From: Deltaproteobacteria bacterium RBG_13_61_14
GTDB lineage: Bacteria; RBG-13-61-14
Direction of reading: 5' to 3'
NCBI GenBank assembly: GCA_001797815.1
Contig: MGQK01000063.1
Location: 1 to 15,056 of the forward strand
DNA: 15,056 bases
In this document: positions 1-7,075 of the stretch, in pieces
How positions within the stretch are numbered: position 1 is the stretch's first letter
Layout of the letters: each line of letters opens with the position of its first letter
Translations under genes and position numbers: made by a program
The notes under the pieces: model-generated
Databases searched by the model: none
The model's input: only the letters and a program-made list of their open reading frames with translations
Told to the model about the DNA's origin: nothing

Positions 1-1
1 G

Positions 2-1123
2 GTGGTCTTGCTCCTGGTCGCCATGGTCGCGGCCCTGGCATCAGAAATGATCTATGAGAGCCGCATCCAGATGGCCCTGGCCCGCAACTACCAGGACCAC
101 CTGCGCGCCCGCTATGTGGCCAAGGCGGGTTTCAACATCGCCCGCGGCCTGCTCATCCATACCATTCCCTTTGACAGCAACCGGGGCCTGTTCCAGAACG
201 ACTTCATCAACCTGTTCCGCTGCCAATGTTTGAGCCTAGTCCCGGAGGGGGAGCTGGGCCTGACCGAGGAACAGAGCCGGGAGCAGGCCGAGAAGCCGCC
301 CCAGGAGCTGGAGGGCTGCGGCCTGTGGAAGCTGGCCATCTCCTATCCGATCGAAGACGACTTGCTCGACCTGTCTTTGACCGACGAGCAGACCCGCTTG
401 AACCTCAACGCTTTAGTGCGGCCCTCGCTCTCGGCCGGCGAAGAAGGCGCGCGGGAAGATCCGCAGAAAGTCTTTCGCCGGATGCTGCGCACCCTCTTTT
501 TGTATCAGGCCAACCGCCGGCAGATCACCCTGAGCGAAGCCGAGGCCGACGCGATCCTGGACTACCTGGTGGACTGGCTGGACTATGGCGCCGCGGACGG
601 CGAGTTTGACTCGGACCAGAACCAGACCTTTGAGGACGGCGACCGGATCTATTCCAACAAGAACGGGCCCCTGGATACGCTGGACGAGCTGCGCATGATC
701 CCGGGCATGACCGACGACCTGTTTTACGCGGTGCGGGACTATCTGACCGTCTATCCCATCAAGAAGGAGTTGCCCCCGCCCCGGGAGTTTTCCTCCCAGG
801 TCAACCTGAACCTGGCCAGCCAGGAGGTTCTGCTTGCCCTCATCTGCGGCGCGGAAACTGCCCAGGGCGTCTGTCCCTTCGACGATGTGATGCCCCGGGT
901 TCTGGAGAACATCCAGGCCGGGTTCGCCGAAAACGGTTATTTAATTAACCGGCCGGTCATTCCCTCGATCAGCACTTACAAACTGGTCAATCCCCCCTTC
1001 CGCTATTACCGCATCGTTTCCTCGGGCGTCACCGAGAGCGGAGTGGTCGCCACCATCCAGGCGGTGGTCAAAGTGATCCGGGGCCAGCAAAAAGTGGATA
1101 TCCTTTACTGGTCCGAAGATTGA
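2..1123 (+). CDS. gspK: Type II secretion minor pseudopilin GspK, 5' end cut off by the window
   Basis: GspK is the large minor pseudopilin at the tip of the type II secretion pseudopilus, anchored in the inner membrane and reaching into the periplasm. The frame is open at the left edge, so the prepilin leader and true start lie outside the window. What remains (373 codons) begins inside the hydrophobic N-terminal helix (VVLLLVAMVAALASEMIYES) and continues into the helix with ARYVAKAGFNIARG. Further family marks are LNLNALV, the acidic DYLVDWLDYGAADGEFDSD stretch that in GspK lies around a metal site, the NGPLDTLDELRMIPGM segment near residue 220-235, and a second VNLNLASQEVLLAL helix-hairpin repeat. 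GspK usually sits with other gsp genes, so the rest of the operon is probably to the left; none follows on the right. The family call is confident. Confidence 0.9.
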   Translation: MVLLLVAMVAALASEMIYESRIQMALARNYQDHLRARYVAKAGFNIARGLLIHTIPFDSNRGLFQNDFINLFRCQCLSLVPEGELGLTEEQSREQAEKPPQELEGCGLWKLAISYPIEDDLLDLSLTDEQTRLNLNALVRPSLSAGEEGAREDPQKVFRRMLRTLFLYQANRRQITLSEAEADAILDYLVDWLDYGAADGEFDSDQNQTFEDGDRIYSNKNGPLDTLDELRMIPGMTDDLFYAVRDYLTVYPIKKELPPPREFSSQVNLNLASQEVLLALICGAETAQGVCPFDDVMPRVLENIQAGFAENGYLINRPVIPSISTYKLVNPPFRYYRIVSSGVTESGVVATIQAVVKVIRGQQKVDILYWSED

Positions 1124-1154
1124 GACCGGACCGCGGCCGAGCCCAAAGATATCT

Positions 1155-1360
1155 ATCCACCAAGGAACACGAAGGGACACGAAGAAACCAAGCCGTATAA
1201 AATTCCCTCACCTTCGCGCTCATTCGTGTCTTTTCGTGGATAAATCCTTTCTTCCTCTTCTTTTGCGTTTATCCGCGTCCATCTGCGGTTTCCAATTCTT
1301 CTTTGGTTGCGGCTCTCCGCGCTGGAAATTGGCCCGGCCTCGGGCGGGTTTGGATACCTG
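1155..1360. repeat. Intergenic repeat patch 1 (cacgaaggga / atccgcg / ttggttgcggctc words)
   Basis: This gap between gspK and mutS is built from word-like repeats found again elsewhere in the window. At 1155-1190 is a cacgaagggacacgaag-type word. At 1221-1239 is its approximate inverse (ttcgtgtcttttcgtgg), so the two could pair imperfectly. At 1265-1292 is an atccgcgtccatctgcgg-type word. At 1302-1330 is a 29-bp unit (TTTGGTTGCGGCTC, then CCGCGCTGGAAA) that matches 7648-7676 at 27 of 29 positions. At 1341-1358 is a GGGCGGGTTTGGATACC word resembling the reverse complement of 14309-14330. No coding function is visible. The mechanism of spread is unknown. Confidence 0.8.
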
Positions 1361-1379
1361 CACCGAGCACGGTGGCCGT

Positions 1380-1408
1380 TTGAATCTTGCGCCCGCCTCT
1401 GCTAAATT
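1380..1408 (+). promoter_or_regulatory. Candidate sigma70 promoter of mutS, possibly leaderless
   Basis: A -35-like TTGAAT at 1380-1385 and a -10-like TAAATT at 1403-1408 are separated by exactly 17 bp. The mutS ATG follows 6 bases after the -10 box, so transcription would begin at or next to the A of the ATG. No Shine-Dalgarno sequence precedes the start, which fits a leaderless message. Each box matches consensus at 4 of 6 positions, so this is moderate evidence only. Confidence 0.45.
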
Positions 1409-1414
1409 GACCCC

Positions 1415-4117
1415 ATGACCAAAATGACCCCCATGCTCCAGCAGTATCTCCAGATCAAGCAGCAATACCCGGACTGCATCCTCTTTTACCGGATGGGCGA
1501 TTTCTACGAGATGTTCTTCGAGGACGCGGAAAAGGCGAGCAAGGCGCTGGAGATCGTGCTCACCAGCCGCTCGAAGGGGCTGGACGGGTCGGTGCCCTTG
1601 TGCGGGGTGCCCTACCACTCGGCCGACGCCTACCTGGCGCGGCTTTTGGAGCAGGGCTTCAAGGTGGCGATCTGCGAGCAGGTGGAAGACCCGGAGAGCG
1701 CCAAGGGCATCGTGCGGCGCTCGGTCACCCGGGTGGTCACGCCCGGCACCTCGCTCGGTCCCCAGAACCTCCCGGCCAAGGGCAACCGCTACCTCCTCGC
1801 CCTCGCCCGGCACGGCCGGCAGAGCTTCGGGCTCGCCTTCCTCGATTTCTCCACCGGCGAGTTCCGCGCCAGCCAGTTCGAGCGGCTGGACGAGCTGCTG
1901 GACGAAGTGGCCCGGCTCGACCCGGCCGAGGTTTTGCTGGCCCGCTCGCTCCTGGAGGAACCCGACTTCGCGCCGCGCTGGAACCTCTATCTCGCCGACC
2001 GGGAAGAGGCGGCGGTGAACCATCCGCCCGAGTTTGCCTTTGAGCGGGAGGAGGCCGAGCGGGCGCTGCGCGAGCACTTCCGGGTCGAGAACCTCGAGGG
2101 CTTCGGGCTTACCGGCTATCCCGCGGCGGTGTCGGCCGCCGGCGGCCTGCTCCGCTACCTGCAGGACACCCAGGCCGCGGCCGGGGAGGCGCCTTTTGCC
2201 GAGCACGGGGGGGCCGAGCCGATCTCGCTGCCCCACCCGCTCGCCCACATCACCGACCTCACCTATTACACCTCCCGCGACTACCTGGCCCTGGACGAGA
2301 CCACCAAGCGCAACCTCGAACTGGTCCGCACCCTCCGCGACAACAAGACCCAAGGCTCGCTCTTCTCGCTCCTCGACCACACCGTCACCCCCATGGGCGG
2401 CCGCATGCTCCTCTCCTGGCTCACCCACCCGCTCCTCGAACTCGCCGCCATCGCCGCCCGGCTCGACGCGGTCGAGTTCGCCGTCGCCGACCACGCCTTC
2501 CGCCTCGACCTCCGCGACCTCCTCGCCCGGCTCGCCGACCTCGAACGCCTGGCCGGACGCATCTCCACCCAGAGCGCCAACGCCCGCGACCTCCTCGCCG
2601 GCCGGGAGACCCTGAAACTGGTGCCCAAGATCCAGGGCCGGCTCCGCGAGCTCGAGCCCGCGCTCTTCTCGGAGATCCGCGACCGGCTGGCCCCGCTGCC
2701 CGAGCTGGTGGGGCTTCTCGACCGGGGGCTCCAGGACGAGCCGCCCGCGGCCCTGCGCGAAGGCGGCCTGATCAAGCCCGGGTTCAATGCAGAACTGGAT
2801 GAGCTGACTTTGATCCAGAAGGACGGCAAGGCCTGGATCGCGCGGCTGGAGGCGACCGAGAAAAAGCGCACCGGCATCGGGAGCCTCAAGGTGCGCTACA
2901 ACCAGGTCTTCGGCTACTACCTGGAGGTGACCAAGGCGCACCTGAAATCGGTGCCGGCGGACTACCTGCGCAAGCAGACCTTGGTCAACGCCGAGCGCTT
3001 CATCACGCCCGAGCTCAAGGAGATGGAGGCCAAGGTGCTGGGCGCGGAGGAGCGGATCCAGAAGCTCCACTACCAGCTCTTCTGCGGACTCCGCGAGCGG
3101 GCCGCGGCCGAGACCGAGCGGCTGCAAGCCGACGCCCGGGAGCTGGCCCGGCTCGACGCGATCCTGGCCCTGGCCGAGCTGGCCGCGCGCAAGGACTACG
3201 TGCGGCCGGAGGTGAACGAGGGCGAGGCCATCGAGATCAAGGCCGGCCGGCATCCGGTGATCGAGGAGCTGTTCAAGAAGGAGCGCTTTATTCCCAATGA
3301 TATTTACCTGGACTGCGCCGACCACCAGGTCCTGATCATCACCGGGCCGAACATGGCCGGCAAATCCACCGTGCTCCGCCAGACCGCGCTGATCGTGCTC
3401 CTCGCCCAAATGGGCAGCTTCGTGCCCGCGGACGCGGCCCGGATCGGGGTCTGCGACCGCATCTTCACCCGGGTCGGCGCCGCCGACATCCTGAGCAAGG
3501 GCATGAGCACCTTCATGGTGGAGATGACCGAGACCGCGAATATCCTCCGCTACGCCACCCGCAAGAGCCTGATCCTCTTGGACGAGATCGGACGGGGCAC
3601 CTCCACCTTCGACGGCCTCTCCATCGCCTGGGCCGTGGCCGAGTATCTCCACGACCACCCGGACAAGCGCGCCAAGACCATGTTCGCCACCCATTACCAC
3701 GAGCTGGTGGATTTGGCCGAGACCAAGCCCCGGGTCAAGAACTACAACATCGCGGTCAAGGAGTGGAACGGCCAGGTGATCTTTTTAAGGAAGCTCCAGC
3801 CCGGGGGCACCAGCCGCTCTTACGGGATCGAGGTGGCGCGCCTGGCCGGTCTGCCGCCGGAGCTCATCCAGCGCGCCAAGGAGATCCTGGCCAACCTCGA
3901 AGCCCAGGAGCACGACCCGGCCGGGAAGCCCGCCCTGGCCCAAAGCCGCGACCGGAGCGCGCGCGAAGAGGCGGCCCAGATCAGCTTCCTGGAGCCGGCC
4001 CGGGACCCGGTGACGGAAGAAGTGCTCTCCGAAATCCGCGCGCTCAATTTGAACGCCATGACCCCCATCGAGGCTCTGACCCTGCTGGACCGCCTGCGCA
4101 AAAAAATCCTCAAATAA
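1415..4117 (+). CDS. mutS: DNA mismatch repair protein MutS
   Basis: MutS binds mismatches and small loops in newly replicated DNA and uses ATP to recruit MutL. The 900-residue length is normal to slightly long for MutS1. The N-terminal mismatch-recognition domain contains the F-x-E motif (GDFYEMF, F30 and E32), whose Phe stacks on the mismatch. Connector, lever and clamp domains follow to about residue 580. The ATPase domain has Walker A GPNMAGKST starting at G644, Walker B LILLDE with D723-E724, the signature-like GRGTSTFDG, and a downstream FATHYHEL His switch. The C-terminus ends in a short helical tail of the kind used for oligomerisation. Three in-frame ATGs (1415, 1424, 1433) lie close together; 1415 is kept because the candidate promoter points to it. 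No mutL is nearby. Its middle third uses strongly C-ending codons, which creates long antisense open frames. Confidence 0.97.
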   Translation: MTKMTPMLQQYLQIKQQYPDCILFYRMGDFYEMFFEDAEKASKALEIVLTSRSKGLDGSVPLCGVPYHSADAYLARLLEQGFKVAICEQVEDPESAKGIVRRSVTRVVTPGTSLGPQNLPAKGNRYLLALARHGRQSFGLAFLDFSTGEFRASQFERLDELLDEVARLDPAEVLLARSLLEEPDFAPRWNLYLADREEAAVNHPPEFAFEREEAERALREHFRVENLEGFGLTGYPAAVSAAGGLLRYLQDTQAAAGEAPFAEHGGAEPISLPHPLAHITDLTYYTSRDYLALDETTKRNLELVRTLRDNKTQGSLFSLLDHTVTPMGGRMLLSWLTHPLLELAAIAARLDAVEFAVADHAFRLDLRDLLARLADLERLAGRISTQSANARDLLAGRETLKLVPKIQGRLRELEPALFSEIRDRLAPLPELVGLLDRGLQDEPPAALREGGLIKPGFNAELDELTLIQKDGKAWIARLEATEKKRTGIGSLKVRYNQVFGYYLEVTKAHLKSVPADYLRKQTLVNAERFITPELKEMEAKVLGAEERIQKLHYQLFCGLRERAAAETERLQADARELARLDAILALAELAARKDYVRPEVNEGEAIEIKAGRHPVIEELFKKERFIPNDIYLDCADHQVLIITGPNMAGKSTVLRQTALIVLLAQMGSFVPADAARIGVCDRIFTRVGAADILSKGMSTFMVEMTETANILRYATRKSLILLDEIGRGTSTFDGLSIAWAVAEYLHDHPDKRAKTMFATHYHELVDLAETKPRVKNYNIAVKEWNGQVIFLRKLQPGGTSRSYGIEVARLAGLPPELIQRAKEILANLEAQEHDPAGKPALAQSRDRSAREEAAQISFLEPARDPVTEEVLSEIRALNLNAMTPIEALTLLDRLRKKILK

Positions 4118-4138
4118 AGATATCAGAGTTTCTTCCCC

Positions 4139-4262
4139 TTGAACTTGAACGTGAACCTGAACGGAAAAGAAGATTCATCCACGAAGGGACACGAAAAAAC
4201 ACGAAGGGTAGAAGATGAGGAAAGAAAAGAGAGGAGAATCCGCAGCTTGCGCAGATTTCCAT
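4139..4262. repeat. Intergenic repeat patch 2, directly left of the mobile element
   Basis: At 4139-4162 are four 6-bp units (TTGAAC, TTGAAC, GTGAAC, CTGAAC), the reverse complement of the hexamer family at 7576-7605. At 4173-4208 is a ccacgaagggacacgaaaa-type word shared with 1155-1190 and 7452-7478. At 4237-4260 is a gaatccgcagcttgcgcag-type word of the atctgcg family. The mobile element begins within 6 bp of this patch, so it appears to have landed at the edge of a repeat cluster. An ATG at 4215 opens a frame that runs into the Panacea gene, but this stretch is repeat DNA, not coding sequence. Confidence 0.75.
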
Positions 4263-4265
4263 AAA

Positions 4266-4291
4266 CGGAATGTCCTAGATAGAGGTAGCAT
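4266..4291 (+). repeat. Left terminal inverted repeat of the IS1595-type element
   Basis: Read inward, it starts CGGAATGTCCTAG and ends GGTAGCAT. Aligned to the right end it matches at 24 of 26 positions; both differences are A here against C there, at positions 14 and 18 of the repeat. It is followed inward by a TTGACA -35 box at 4302. Confidence 0.88.
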
Positions 4292-4301
4292 GAAAAAGCC
4301 C

Positions 4302-4330
4302 TTGACAATTCTTTGGGGATTAGTTAAAGT
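4302..4330 (+). promoter_or_regulatory. Inward promoter at left end of element, drives the Panacea operon
   Basis: A perfect -35 TTGACA (4302-4307), a 17-bp spacer and a -10 TAAAGT (4325-4330, 4 of 6 to consensus). The Panacea start codon lies 22 bp past the -10, with GGAG at 4342-4345 in between. The promoter sits within the longest possible reading frame of that gene, which argues against upstream starts. The -35 begins 36 bp from the element tip, matching the right end (33 bp). Confidence 0.7.
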
Positions 4331-4352
4331 AATTAGCGGAAGGAGATTAAGG

Positions 4353-4871
4353 ATGGAAACGGCGGCTTACGGGCCAATGCTGGTTGCCCATCAATTTATT
4401 AAAATGGCTAACCAGGAGGGTGATGCTATGTCTCCTTTAAAGCTTATTAAACTCGTATATATTGCGCACGGATGGAGTCTTGGCTTGAGGGATAATTCCT
4501 TAATAAATGAGGATATTTTTGCTTGGAAATATGGACCAGTTGTGGAATCTCTTTATCACTCATTTAAGATATTCGGTTCCCAATCAATATCAGAAGATAA
4601 TCCATTTTTCCCGAGCGCTGCTAAGATTCAAACAGATTTGATTGATGCTGATACAAAGGAATTTCTTACGGCGGTATGGAATGCCTATAAGAAATTTTCA
4701 GCCCTTCAGTTGTCAACCATGACTCATTCATATGGAACACCTTGGTATAAGGTCTGGATTGAGATGGGTGGCTGCAAGAAACGCCATGCTGTAATTCCCA
4801 ATGAATTGATAAAAGATCATTATAAAAATTTGGCAACAACCAGGGGCGCATCCTCAACAAATTCTCAATAG
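4353..4871 (+). CDS. Panacea-domain (DUF4065, SocA-like) protein, candidate antitoxin
   Basis: Panacea-domain proteins act as antitoxins that neutralise many unrelated toxins; SocA of Caulobacter, a ClpXP adaptor for the SocB toxin, belongs to the same family. The 172-residue protein shows the family order: VAHQFIKMA at the start, then SPLKLIKLVYIAHGWSLGL, FAWKYGPVVESLYHSFK, and near the C-terminus LSTMTHSYGTPWYKVW. The start at 4353 is chosen because the Panacea fold begins right after it, a GGAG lies 7 bases upstream, and a promoter at 4302-4330 lies just ahead. The longer frame from 4215 would run through the element tip and the promoter. The next gene starts 5 bases after the stop, so the two are probably one operon. 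The fold is confident. The antitoxin role is inferred from the family and from the small membrane-protein partner. Confidence 0.85.
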   Translation: METAAYGPMLVAHQFIKMANQEGDAMSPLKLIKLVYIAHGWSLGLRDNSLINEDIFAWKYGPVVESLYHSFKIFGSQSISEDNPFFPSAAKIQTDLIDADTKEFLTAVWNAYKKFSALQLSTMTHSYGTPWYKVWIEMGGCKKRHAVIPNELIKDHYKNLATTRGASSTNSQ

Positions 4872-4876
4872 CCCTA

Positions 4877-5218
4877 ATGCCGTATCGCATTCAACCCCCA
4901 GAACAACCCCAAACCTTTCGATCTGATCCCCAATCGGAAGAAGAACACAAAGATATTGAACATGAGGGGAAAATTGTAGAAGATTACCTAAAAGATCAGG
5001 AAAACCTCCGTAGGCTTCGCTTACTTTATGCCCATGGAAGTTTTTGGGTTTTGGCCGGATGGTCAGTAGCGGTTACAATCGTTATCTTTTTCTGTGGTTT
5101 TCGTTTATGCAATTTTAATCTTTCTGATACCATTTTATCAATTTTAGTTGGTAGCACGATGGCAAGCATAATAGGATTGGTTGCTATTATGGGTAGGGGA
5201 TTATTCAAGATACAATAA
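4877..5218 (+). CDS. Small two-helix membrane protein, candidate toxin or effector partner of the Panacea protein
   Basis: This 113-residue protein has a charged, soluble N-terminus (about 1-50, ending ENLRRLRLL) and two predicted transmembrane helices, roughly 56-73 (FWVLAGWSVAVTIVIFF) and 86-107 (around SILVGSTMASIIGLVAIMG). It ends almost at the second helix. No enzyme motif is visible. The pattern of a short helical N-terminus, two helices and a GST-x-A-x-x-IGL segment resembles small membrane proteins I associate with Panacea genes, and Panacea systems with membrane-acting toxins have been described. It starts 5 bases after the Panacea stop without a clear ribosome site, which suggests translational coupling. 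It could instead be a membrane sensor or an accessory protein. Toxicity is inference. Confidence 0.7.
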   Translation: MPYRIQPPEQPQTFRSDPQSEEEHKDIEHEGKIVEDYLKDQENLRRLRLLYAHGSFWVLAGWSVAVTIVIFFCGFRLCNFNLSDTILSILVGSTMASIIGLVAIMGRGLFKIQ

Positions 5219-5223
5219 AATAC

Positions 5224-6108
5224 CTATTCCACTTTCTCATCTTTTTCAAGAAGCGAAAGTTGTTCTGGCCTTTCTGGTGTAAAAGCCCTTACAAAATGCC
5301 TTTCAAACTCTCTCCAATTATTTGAAATCCTCATAAGAGTTGTTACGGAAGCAAGGTGCTTTTCCAAGTGGGGATTGCCTATATTTTCTGTAAGAAACTG
5401 ATGATGTTTATGCTTTCTCCATCCCTTCTCCATAACTGGATTTTTTCTTCTCAACTCATCTAAAACACCCGGAGGCAATTTTTCATAAATGAGTTGATTA
5501 GTCAGCTTGCCGACATATTTGGGTTTTGCCGGAGAAGGAGGACTATACTGCCAACCCCGCAAACGAAAAAGTTGCTTATAAAATTCATCCGGGAATCGTT
5601 TAGTCCACGGAAGAAGTTCCTTGGCAATATATGCCTCAAGTATTTTTTGAAGTTCGTCGCGGTCCCTTACTCTTTGGTATCCGGTCGCTTCATCAATAAG
5701 GGCGATTATCCCAACGGTTGAAAATGCCTTTGTTAAAATTCTAGCCTGAATTGCAATCTTTTTTTGTGTTGACGGCAATTGGCCTTTTTCCTCTGCCTCA
5801 AGCACCGCATTGCAAATTTCTGGCAAAATGGGACCCTCGTAGCCAAATATTGGGTTGCCACCGCTTCCCCCATCAAATACTATTGGATTCTCGATGGCCA
5901 CGGATAACTCATTGGAAGCAAAGGGTTTTAGTGATTTTGCATCCAAAAAACGCCTCATTCCCTGGCCACGGCCGCTTAGTCCCATTGCCTTTGTGATCGT
6001 TCGGCCCGACAACAATCTTCTTCCATCTTCCAACACGAAACACCTTAAGACTGCGTCTCCGATCTTCAATGATCCCCTGAAGATCGCCTTGGGTAATCCC
6101 TTGTCCAT
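5224..6108 (-). CDS. P63C-domain protein, coupled to the transposase
   Basis: A 294-residue protein with the P63C domain (Pfam family known from phage and bacterial proteins, function unknown) at about residues 145-270. The visible core is DEATGYQRVRDRDELQKILE, then LLPWTKRFPDEFYKQLFRLR, then PKYVGKLTNQLIYEKLPPGV, and finally HHQFLTENIGNPHLEKHL. The N-terminal 60 residues (KIGDAVLRCFVLEDGRRLL, then GRGQGMRRFLDAKSLKPF) resemble the DNA-binding-like N-terminus common in this family. Its ATG is one base after the transposase stop (TAA-g-ATG), so it is almost certainly translated from the transposase message. That makes it a built-in passenger or accessory of the element. It may regulate the element or target-cell functions; the sequence does not decide. 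No catalytic motif is visible. Confidence 0.85.
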   Translation of the reverse strand: MDKGLPKAIFRGSLKIGDAVLRCFVLEDGRRLLSGRTITKAMGLSGRGQGMRRFLDAKSLKPFASNELSVAIENPIVFDGGSGGNPIFGYEGPILPEICNAVLEAEEKGQLPSTQKKIAIQARILTKAFSTVGIIALIDEATGYQRVRDRDELQKILEAYIAKELLPWTKRFPDEFYKQLFRLRGWQYSPPSPAKPKYVGKLTNQLIYEKLPPGVLDELRRKNPVMEKGWRKHKHHQFLTENIGNPHLEKHLASVTTLMRISNNWREFERHFVRAFTPERPEQLSLLEKDEKVE

Positions 6109-6109
6109 C

Positions 6110-6976
6110 TTACACCCCCACTGCTCTTGAAATAGTTAAGCCGAAAAGATCATCGTGTTTCCGGTGATTGTGCCGATAGCAGAATTCATCTATATACTTA
6201 GGCAAATGCCGCAAGCTTACCTTGTGGTATTGGCCGACTATCCCGCGTTTGAGTAAGGCCCAAAAGCTTTCAATTGAGTTGGTGTGAACATCGCCGTCAA
6301 CATACCAGACCTGATGATTGACCGTCTTGTGCGGGACAAGGCGGGAAATGCCAAGGTAGCCCTTATATTCATCGGTTACCAGGGTAGCATTTTGGGTATC
6401 TACGTTGCGGCGAACAGGGGAAGAAATGGTTTTCCCGTTCACCCTTTTTGCCACCTTAGCCCTTACCTTACCGCCGCGCTCGATCATTTCAATGACTGAG
6501 GTTTTCTTGGTTCCCCGCCCGCGCTTGTGCTTTTCATTCCCGCCGTCTCCCTTACGGGGTTTTCCACCGATGAATGTTTCGTCCATTTCTACAATACCCT
6601 GCAAGAGGTTTCTTTCTTCCCGTTCAAGCATTGCCTTGCGGATTCTCATTCCCATGAACCAAGCGGTGTTCTTGTTGACCTTTAATTCCCTGGCAAGCTG
6701 GCGGGCGCTCATGCCCTTCTTCGCATTGAGGATAAGGGTGGTTGCTAAAAACCATTTTTGAAGCTCTAATTTAGAGTTGTGGAAGATCGTCCGAACGGTA
6801 ACACTAAAGGACGTGAAGCAAGAATTACAGTGATACCGTTTTTCTTGAGGCATCGGGGTGCAACGGGGTGAACCGCAGTAAGGACAGATCGGTTTTCCGG
6901 CCCAACGGACACTTTCAATATGGTCAAGACAATCGTTGTGGGAGGGAAATTTCTTATAGATTTCAACGATATTCAT
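6110..6976 (-). CDS. IS1595-family (ISXO2-like) transposase
   Basis: This transposase cuts and moves the element by DDE-type chemistry. It has 288 residues and looks complete. An N-terminal zinc ribbon uses C31-P-Y-C34 and C50-N-S-C53. A helix-turn-helix-like stretch (GMSARQLARELKVNKNTAWF) follows at about 88-108. The catalytic core shows the DDNK arrangement typical of IS1595: D132 in VEMDETFIGGK, D202 in LVTDEYKGY, N233 in HTNSIESFW and K243 in LLKRG. The start has AAGGA at 6986-6990, 9 bases upstream, and a strong promoter at 7012-7040. P63C follows after one base. No frameshift or stop is seen, so the element may still be active. Confidence 0.95.
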   Translation of the reverse strand: MNIVEIYKKFPSHNDCLDHIESVRWAGKPICPYCGSPRCTPMPQEKRYHCNSCFTSFSVTVRTIFHNSKLELQKWFLATTLILNAKKGMSARQLARELKVNKNTAWFMGMRIRKAMLEREERNLLQGIVEMDETFIGGKPRKGDGGNEKHKRGRGTKKTSVIEMIERGGKVRAKVAKRVNGKTISSPVRRNVDTQNATLVTDEYKGYLGISRLVPHKTVNHQVWYVDGDVHTNSIESFWALLKRGIVGQYHKVSLRHLPKYIDEFCYRHNHRKHDDLFGLTISRAVGV

Positions 6977-7011
6977 GCTATTCCGTCCTTTCTCCTACAT
7001 TGATATGGGAC

Positions 7012-7040
7012 AGTATAGCGCAGACTCAAAAGCTTGTCAA
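7012..7040 (-). promoter_or_regulatory. Inward promoter at right end of element, drives transposase and P63C
   Basis: On the minus strand there is a perfect -35 TTGACA (7035-7040) and a -10 TATACT (7012-7017), with exactly 17 bp between. It is 36 bp ahead of the transposase ATG. The -35 begins 33 bp inside the element tip, as at the left end (36 bp). Transposase bound to the terminal repeat could therefore cover the promoter. That regulation is inferred, not shown. Confidence 0.8.
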
Positions 7041-7047
7041 GAAAAAA

Positions 7048-7073
7048 ATGCTACCGCTAGCTAGGACATTCCG
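7048..7073 (-). repeat. Right terminal inverted repeat of the IS1595-type element
   Basis: On the minus strand it reads CGGAATGTCCTAG, then C-TAG-C, then GGTAGCAT. This is 24 of 26 identical to the left end. Homology continues loosely inward through a run of T and a cTTGACAA that is also present on the left. Confidence 0.88.
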
Positions 7074-7075
7074 AT

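Larger units (their letters stand above)
4266..7073. mobile_element. IS1595-family element with Panacea, membrane-protein and P63C passenger genes
   Basis: The boundaries are set by 26-bp terminal inverted repeats at 4266-4291 and 7048-7073. Inside are an intact IS1595-type transposase and a P63C gene on the minus strand, and a Panacea gene plus a two-helix membrane protein gene on the plus strand. All four genes fit between the repeats with little spare DNA, and the two operons meet tail to tail at 5218/5224. The interior is visibly richer in A and T than the flanking chromosome, which supports acquisition. IS1595-family elements are known to carry passenger genes. I searched the flanks for the 8-bp target duplication typical of this family and saw none (left flank tccataaa, right flank atcaaaat). 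This may be an old insertion or one end may have been rearranged. All four genes look intact. Confidence 0.85.

Noticed and set aside
1220-3700. Antisense open frame of 826 codons across mutS
   Set aside because: It mirrors mutS codon bias (C-ending codons give few antisense stops), is very rich in Gly, Leu, Glu and Val, matches no family, and starts in repeat DNA.
4215-4352. N-terminal extension of the Panacea protein from ATG 4215
   Set aside because: The stretch contains repeat words, the element tip and a TTGACA promoter; the family homology and the GGAG ribosome site begin at 4353.
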